A stretch of DNA of 40,496 nt from positions 1-40,496 of the forward strand of contig JAFGSN010000068.1 of assembly GCA_016934575.1 (NCBI GenBank), in the 5' to 3' direction. A model generated the notes under the pieces. That model saw nothing but the letters and a program-made list of their open reading frames with translations, was not told the origin of the DNA and made no database searches. The stretch is from Vicinamibacteria bacterium (GTDB lineage: Bacteria > Acidobacteriota > Vicinamibacteria > Fen-336). The position numbers and the translations under genes were made by a program. Within the stretch, counting starts at the first letter, position 1; the number at the start of each line of letters is the position of its first letter. Below are positions 36,254-40,496 of the stretch, one piece after another.

Positions 36254-36270
36254 TGGAACGACCTTGACCG

Positions 36271-37662
36271 TTACTGCAGGTTCGTATCGCCTCGAATCGC
36301 CTTCAGCTTCTCCTGGATCTCGCGTACGCGCTGCTTGGTGAGCGGGTACTTCCACATACACGCGATGGCGCCGGCCATTGCGGCAACGGGAACCACGATA
36401 TAGAACCATCGAAGCGTGAAGAGCTGCTGCACTGTCGGGTTGAGATTCTCTCCCTCGAATCCTAGCCGGACGAGAACCCATCCGCTGATAGTCGTGACCA
36501 CGGCAATCGCCAGTTTGTTCAAAAATCCAAAAACGGCGCTATACATCCCTTCCCGCCGGCGCCCCGTCTTGAGCTCGTCGTGGTCACAGATGTCGGCGCT
36601 GAATGAACCGTTCAGCACCCAACAGGCGCACAAGCCGATATTGATGATCACGGGGGGCAGAATCGTCAGGAACGGCCGATGCGGCGTGAACAGGAACCAG
36701 CTCGACAGATAGCCGAGAATTCCAATCACGAGTCCGGCGATCAATATTTTCTTTTTATCGTAAAACTTCGACAGATAACCGATGGCAAACATGCTCAGAA
36801 GCTGCGTCGTTGCTTGAACGAACGCCGTATACATGCCGATTGTCGCCATCAGATCCTTGTCGCCGGCGCTGACATGGTAAAGTGAAATGTAGGTAAGCAG
36901 GGGGATCATGAAAAACAGCCCCACGAAGACGAAGAAGACGGATCCGACCAGCATCAGGAACGGCTTGTCCTTGATGGTCAGTGAGACGGCGCGCCAGAGG
37001 CCCGTTTTCTCTTGATTGATTCGCGCATAACGCTCTTTACAAAAAATGGACGGAATGATCGCCGTGATCAGCATGAGCACCGCGATGATTGAGCCGACGT
37101 ATCGAGCGCCGACAATCTCGTCTCCTCCCCAGACGTCTTTCATGAGCGTGATCTTGTAGAGCGAGCCGATCGCGATTCCCACGATGAATGACGGAGCGAC
37201 CCGGAAGGCCATGAGTCTCGTTCGCTCTTCATAGTCCACCGCCAGCTCGAGTCCCAGGCCGCTATAGGGTATGACCCAAACCGTGAACGCCATGTAAAAC
37301 AACGAACAAATGGCGATCAGGTAAGCCGCCGACCAGAACGTGCTCTGGTCCCGCGGCGTGAACCAGATCGCCGCGAAAACGCCGGACATCAGAATCGCGC
37401 CGATGAACACCCATGGTCTTCGGCGTCCCCAGCGGGATTTCGTGTTGTCGGTGATGTTCCCCATCAGAGGATCGGTCACGGTGTCAATGAAGCGTGAAGC
37501 GGAAAGCGCGAATGAGACGTATAGCGGGCTCATTCCCATACCGACCGCGAAAATCGGGTACGACAGGGTCAGCAGCGCATTGTTCGCCAGATTCTCCGCG
37601 AATCCGCCGATTCCCCACAACGACTTCTGCATGATGGAAAGCGCGGGCCTTTTCTTCGTCAA
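36271..37662 (-). CDS. GPH-family sugar:cation symporter
   Basis: A 463-residue transporter with twelve membrane segments of the glycoside-pentoside-hexuronide:cation symporter family (MFS_2). Family features: WGIGGFAENLANNALLTLSY at the start, FIDTVTDPLMGNITDNTKSRWGRRRPWVFIG split across helices 2-3, VIPYSGLGLELAVDYEERTR in mid-protein and ICDHDELKTGRRREGMYSAV near helix 10. The start is TTG with AAAGGAG 7 nt before it; the first in-frame ATG, 10 codons later, has no ribosome-binding site. A promoter (37717-37745) and a palindrome at the Shine-Dalgarno precede it. The substrate is probably a mono- or disaccharide or uronate; which one is not visible. Confidence 0.92.
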   Translation of the reverse strand: MTKKRPALSIMQKSLWGIGGFAENLANNALLTLSYPIFAVGMGMSPLYVSFALSASRFIDTVTDPLMGNITDNTKSRWGRRRPWVFIGAILMSGVFAAIWFTPRDQSTFWSAAYLIAICSLFYMAFTVWVIPYSGLGLELAVDYEERTRLMAFRVAPSFIVGIAIGSLYKITLMKDVWGGDEIVGARYVGSIIAVLMLITAIIPSIFCKERYARINQEKTGLWRAVSLTIKDKPFLMLVGSVFFVFVGLFFMIPLLTYISLYHVSAGDKDLMATIGMYTAFVQATTQLLSMFAIGYLSKFYDKKKILIAGLVIGILGYLSSWFLFTPHRPFLTILPPVIINIGLCACWVLNGSFSADICDHDELKTGRRREGMYSAVFGFLNKLAIAVVTTISGWVLVRLGFEGENLNPTVQQLFTLRWFYIVVPVAAMAGAIACMWKYPLTKQRVREIQEKLKAIRGDTNLQ

Positions 37663-37675
37663 TGACTTGCTCCTT

Positions 37676-37687
37676 TCGGTCGACCGA
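37676..37687. promoter_or_regulatory. 12-bp palindrome at the symporter ribosome-binding site
   Basis: TCGGTCGACCGA is a perfect palindrome abutting the AAAGGAG Shine-Dalgarno. The TCGGTC half-site recurs upstream (minus-strand TTCGGTCGG near 37751-37759 and TTCGGTCC near 37766-37773), so the sites flank the promoter. This pattern suits an operator for a LacI- or TetR-type repressor; no such regulator gene is adjacent. Confidence 0.4.
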
Positions 37688-37716
37688 CCCCAATTCTTCC
37701 TTTATTTCCGCTGCGG

Positions 37717-37745
37717 AGCCTATGACCAAGGCTCTGCCTCGTCAA
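37717..37745 (-). promoter_or_regulatory. probable symporter promoter
   Basis: On the minus strand TTGACG (37745-37740) and TAGGCT (37722-37717) are 17 nt apart. Transcription near 37710 would give a leader of about 48 nt that includes the palindrome at 37676-37687. Confidence 0.5.
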
Positions 37746-37913
37746 GCCGGCCGACCGAACCGGCGCGGACCGAAGGGCTGTCGCAATCGAGGCGCCCGCG
37801 CATGAGGCGCCTTTCATCCGCCTTCTTCCGCCGCGGTTGCTCGACATGTGATAATCTGCATGACGATTACCGTGTCCAATTTGCGGCGCTGGGCCTGCGG
37901 AAAGGAACATGTG

Positions 37914-38483
37914 ATGGCGTCAGATGGCGAGAAAAGCATCGTTCAAGGCGGCATCCGCGACATTCTGAAAAAGGGCCGAAGCCTTCTGGGCGAGGACGGC
38001 GCGAAATACGCCGGCCCGGAACGGCGCGTGAGTAATCGCATTCCATTGCGACTCCCGGTTCGAGTCTGCGTAAGCGGGGAGGAGTATCAAGACTGTCGCA
38101 CCATCGACATCAACCTTGGCGGTCTTGCGCTCCAGCCGGTCACGAACGCCGAGCCTCGTCAAAGCGTCGCGATCGCCTTCGAGGGATTCCCGGGCGTGGC
38201 GCCGCCGTTCACGTTATCGGGCGAGGTGATACGCCTCCAGACAGACGACTCGCGCACGATCGGTCTCAAGGTCAATCGAGCCCGCAATCCGCCCGAGGCC
38301 GCGGGCCACTATCGCAATCTGATCCGGTATTATCTCCATCACCGTCCGCTCACGGAGGAGATCAACTCCGGATATTTCGAGGGTCGTTGCGCCGAATGCG
38401 GGTGGGTGGGTCGTGTCGGCGGCCGTCGTCCGATATGCTCCAGATGCGGCGGCGCCGTCAAGCCCTTTCACAGCTCCACATAA
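37914..38483 (+). CDS. PilZ-domain protein with C-terminal zinc ribbon
   Basis: A 189-residue cytoplasmic protein. After a basic N-terminus comes a PilZ domain (about 36-140) with the c-di-GMP-binding elements R38-x3-R42 (ERRVSNRIP) and D65-I-N67-L-G-G70. Residues 155-182 are a zinc ribbon with C159, C162, C175 and C178 (CAECGW and CSRCGG). The start follows AAAGGA at 9 nt spacing; a frame open upstream has no such site. TGTGATAAT at 37847-37855 is an extended -10-like element upstream. The zinc ribbon suggests contact with another protein or nucleic acid in response to c-di-GMP; no cyclase or pilus gene is near. Confidence 0.84.
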   Translation: MASDGEKSIVQGGIRDILKKGRSLLGEDGAKYAGPERRVSNRIPLRLPVRVCVSGEEYQDCRTIDINLGGLALQPVTNAEPRQSVAIAFEGFPGVAPPFTLSGEVIRLQTDDSRTIGLKVNRARNPPEAAGHYRNLIRYYLHHRPLTEEINSGYFEGRCAECGWVGRVGGRRPICSRCGGAVKPFHSST

Positions 38484-38745
38484 GCGGGGCTTGCCGCGCC
38501 GGATACGTCTCGCGCCGCGCGCATCACCGACAAGAACGCTGCGTCTCGCGCGCTTCTTGCCGGCTCTTTCAAGGTTTCCAGTCGATTGACTGTGATGCGG
38601 AATGAATGAGCCCGCGGCCGTCCGCCCGAGAGACGGCGCGCCGAGAAGCGTGAAGATCGAACGCGAATCCGAGTGAATCCAGACCGACAAGCGTCTGGTC
38701 GTTATTACAAAGGGCGAGGCGATGTCGTGCGTGATGGACTGGCCC

Positions 38746-39714
38746 TTATCCCAGACCCGCCATCTTGCTGGCGCCGCGGATCACGGCGCGCGATGGATCG
38801 GCGGCCACGTGAACGTCCAGTCCGGTGGCCTCCCGAACGCGCGTCTCGAGCAACCGGAGCCGCGCGCCGCCGCCAGACAGACAGAGGCCATTTTCGATCA
38901 CCTCGCACGACGCCTTGGGTGTCAGACGACTCCAGATTGCGCCGACGGCATCGATGATTTCCTGAAGAGGCTTCTCTAAAAAATCACGGATATCCGTTTC
39001 GTCGATCTGCGCGGCGACAGGAGCGAGATCGCTCGTTCGATATCCCTGGGCGTCCAGGCGCCTCGCGTGAGAACCATTGCTATTGTCCGCAACGGCCAGG
39101 AGCAGTCGCTCGGCTTCATGCTCCGGGATCAATACGCCGCGTGTTTCCGCCGCCGCCGTCACCACGGCATGCCGCAGGTCTGAGCACGCCGTTCGTACGG
39201 CTCCTGACATCTCGATCTGGCCCTCGCGAATGATCGTGATGTCCGTCACCCCTTCACCGACGTCGACCACGAGCTGGGCGTGCGTCGAGGCGAGATCGAG
39301 TCCCGCTCCCACTGCGGCGGCCAGCGGCTCAGGCACGATCGTCGACTGATGCACGCCGGCGCGTTCCAGGGCGCCATGCAACAGCCTCGACTCCCGGGCG
39401 TTCGCGTCGCTGGGCATACAGACAAGAACGACATGTCTGGTGATGCTCAGTCCGCGCGCGCGTCGCAGCGCGGCCGCGAGCAGCCAGCCGGCCGTCTCGC
39501 CGTCCACGATCACTCCCTTGCTAAGCGGACGCCGGAGAAAGGTGGACGGGTTCCCGTTGTCATGAGCAAGCGCTTGCGCGCCAACCGCCCGTAATGTCAG
39601 CGGATCGTGACTGACGCGCACGACCGCCGGCTCTTCGATCGGCGCACATCGACCGCTCGCCATGACGCGAACGTACGCCGTGCCCAGATCCACAGCGGCG
39701 TTATACGGCAACAT
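38746..39714 (-). CDS. divergent MreB/actin-like protein
   Basis: A 322-residue protein with the MreB fold, slightly shorter than typical MreB (about 340). Recognisable parts: AAVDLGTAYVRV (phosphate loop 1, D9), RPLSKGVIVDGETAGWLL, VPEPLAAAVGAGL with the catalytic-position E129, DVGEGVTD (151-158, phosphate loop 2) and LSGGGARLRLLE (adenosine motif, 279-290). Two core positions differ from normal MreB: the second glycine of loop 2 is E154, and the asparagine after DLGTA is tyrosine. It is therefore a paralogue, perhaps with altered nucleotide turnover, not the main cell-shape gene. It follows an 87-residue MreB fragment by 2 nt. Confidence 0.8.
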   Translation of the reverse strand: MLPYNAAVDLGTAYVRVMASGRCAPIEEPAVVRVSHDPLTLRAVGAQALAHDNGNPSTFLRRPLSKGVIVDGETAGWLLAAALRRARGLSITRHVVLVCMPSDANARESRLLHGALERAGVHQSTIVPEPLAAAVGAGLDLASTHAQLVVDVGEGVTDITIIREGQIEMSGAVRTACSDLRHAVVTAAAETRGVLIPEHEAERLLLAVADNSNGSHARRLDAQGYRTSDLAPVAAQIDETDIRDFLEKPLQEIIDAVGAIWSRLTPKASCEVIENGLCLSGGGARLRLLETRVREATGLDVHVAADPSRAVIRGASKMAGLG

Positions 39715-39716
39715 CG

Positions 39717-39980
39717 TTATGACATGCCCCGACCGACCCGGTCGTTTACCGTGAGAGACGCCGGCCTGACGTGCGTCAGCCGCTCCTCGCCATGGTCATT
39801 CCGCAATAGACAACGAGCTCCCTTGACAACAGAATATAACGGATCGGACGCCGCTTGTACGTCGAGCCCCGGCCGCTGGCTGATGTCACGGCCCAGAAGC
39901 GGCGCGAAAGCTCCGCCGCCGAGAAGGATTCCGCTTTTCACGACGGCTTCGATGCCGCCCAGGTAGCGCAGCAAGCGCAT
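39717..39980 (-). CDS. MreB C-terminal fragment (orphan)
   Basis: An 87-residue frame whose residues 17-60 match only the C-terminal adenosine-binding part of MreB: ILLGGGAFAPLLG, GLDVQAASDPLYSVVKGARC, equivalent to the final GGGALLRGL and ADDPLxxVxxGxGxxLE region. The first 260 or so residues of MreB are absent; the space upstream is filled by the Rnk gene. The ATG at 39980 is chosen; a TTG at 40019 overlaps the Rnk stop (TTGA). The last 25 residues are unrelated. It is either a relic of a duplicated mreB or a short protein that pairs with the MreB-like product of the next gene. Confidence 0.55.
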   Translation of the reverse strand: MRLLRYLGGIEAVVKSGILLGGGAFAPLLGRDISQRPGLDVQAASDPLYSVVKGARCLLRNDHGEERLTHVRPASLTVNDRVGRGMS

Positions 39981-40015
39981 GACGCCGCCTTTGCATCCCT
40001 CGCGCTTACCGGCGC

Positions 40016-40441
40016 TCAATCGCTCACCCCGTGCTCTCCGGCCGCTTCGGGTTGATACAAAACGTCTCTCACCTCAATCCGTCGAATCCCACCGGGCACC
40101 GGCGACTCGATGACGTCTCCCTTGCGATATCCAAGAAGGGCGGTGCCGATGGGCGCCAGAACCGACAACTTGCCGTTGTCGGCGTCCGCCTCGGCGGGAA
40201 AGACAAGCGTATAGACGGACTCCTCGCCGCTCCGCAAGTCCTTCACCCGGATTCGCGATCGCATGGTCACGACGTCCGGAGGGATCTCGGTCGAATCCAC
40301 GACATCGGCGCGCTCGAGCTCTTCCTCCAGGGCGTCGATGTGCGACGCGTCACGGCGAACGACGCCCCGGCGCGCCTCGATCAATCGTTGAAGCCGTTCA
40401 AGATCCGATTGGGTAATGCGAATGCTTCTCGTTTCCGCCAT
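40016..40441 (-). CDS. rnk: Rnk-type GreA-fold regulator
   Basis: A 141-residue protein of the Rnk (regulator of nucleoside diphosphate kinase) group of GreA/GreB-like factors, which bind RNA polymerase through the secondary channel. It has a short N-terminal coiled coil (DLERLQRLIEARRG to LEEELERADVV) and a C-terminal FKBP-like domain with the Rnk signature IPPDVVTMRSRIRV, KLSVLAPIGTALLGYRKGD and LYQPEAAGEH at the end. The ATG at 40441 has AAGGA 8 nt upstream; an ATG at 40450 abuts its own Shine-Dalgarno and is less likely. It heads a tight row of three minus-strand genes with the MreB fragment and MreB paralogue. Confidence 0.9.
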   Translation of the reverse strand: MAETRSIRITQSDLERLQRLIEARRGVVRRDASHIDALEEELERADVVDSTEIPPDVVTMRSRIRVKDLRSGEESVYTLVFPAEADADNGKLSVLAPIGTALLGYRKGDVIESPVPGGIRRIEVRDVLYQPEAAGEHGVSD

Positions 40442-40496
40442 CTCCGACATCCTTTCCCGTGACGGGCGTGATGCGCCGCCCTAGCAAGAAATATCG

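Noticed and set aside
34202-36481. 759-codon minus-strand open frame over gltX and glnS
   Set aside because: It is antisense to two well-conserved synthetases, and its translation shows no family features.
38679-38698. CCAGAC/GTCTGG hairpin after the MreB paralogue
   Set aside because: The stem has only 6 bp with an 8-nt loop and no T-run, so it is too weak to call a terminator.

Overview
The window is about 40.5 kb of GC-rich (roughly 60-65% by eye), densely packed bacterial chromosome. Several predicted proteins have outer-membrane barrel character (three barrels or porins, two ending in a C-terminal aromatic residue and one in FF) and one is a lipoprotein, so the cell is Gram-negative. 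The mix fits a free-living heterotroph from a deep Gram-negative lineage (Deltaproteobacteria-like, Planctomycetota or Hydrogenedentota are the kinds of group I would compare first): rhamnose catabolism, a GlnRS as well as a GluRS, and a phenylacetate-CoA-ligase/ACT/LIV-transport locus. I cannot assign a phylum from the sequence alone. I see no rRNA, tRNA, CRISPR, insertion sequence or prophage.

Layout. 1-1083: a strong sigma70-type promoter under an inverted repeat, a small coiled-coil protein and a Nudix hydrolase. 1088-7299 (minus strand): NAD-type malic enzyme, an exported DUF3828-like protein, a sugar-binding protein with no signal peptide, L-rhamnose isomerase and rhamnulokinase. 7478-9191: outer-membrane barrel protein, two terminator-like hairpins and two small membrane proteins. 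9185-15689: MFS transporter; a GluR0-like ligand-gated potassium channel; an M23 peptidase, phosphohexomutase and mannose-6-phosphate isomerase packed as one unit. 15897-20875: CARDB-like secreted protein, LEA14-like lipoprotein, EcsC-family protein, CNNM/CBS membrane protein, exported SagB/ThcOx-type nitroreductase and a beta-barrel protein.

21250-32728 (minus strand) is one long probable operon of about 11.5 kb. In transcription order it holds: porin, wrecked paaK copy, PaaI-type thioesterase, class I aminotransferase, paaK, ACT-domain protein, livK-livH-livM-livG-livF, second paaK. Neighbours overlap by 1-17 nt at several junctions, and a 13-bp hairpin sits between livK and livH. The set looks like uptake, transamination and CoA activation of an aromatic or branched amino acid or arylacetate, with CoA salvage by the thioesterase and a porin as the outer-membrane entry. 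The downstream ring-attack genes and the indolepyruvate oxidoreductase often seen with such sets are not in the window.

33054-36232: gltX and glnS in tandem behind a good promoter. 36271-37662: a GPH-family sugar/cation symporter with a palindrome at its ribosome-binding site. 37914-38483: a PilZ protein with a C-terminal zinc ribbon. 38746-40441 (minus strand): an Rnk-type factor, an 87-residue MreB C-terminal fragment and a divergent MreB paralogue in a tight row.

The points most worth following are the amino-acid-gated channel homologue, the cytoplasmic form of a sugar-binding protein in the rhamnose operon, the decayed third paaK, the livK/livH hairpin, and the degenerate MreB pair beside rnk.
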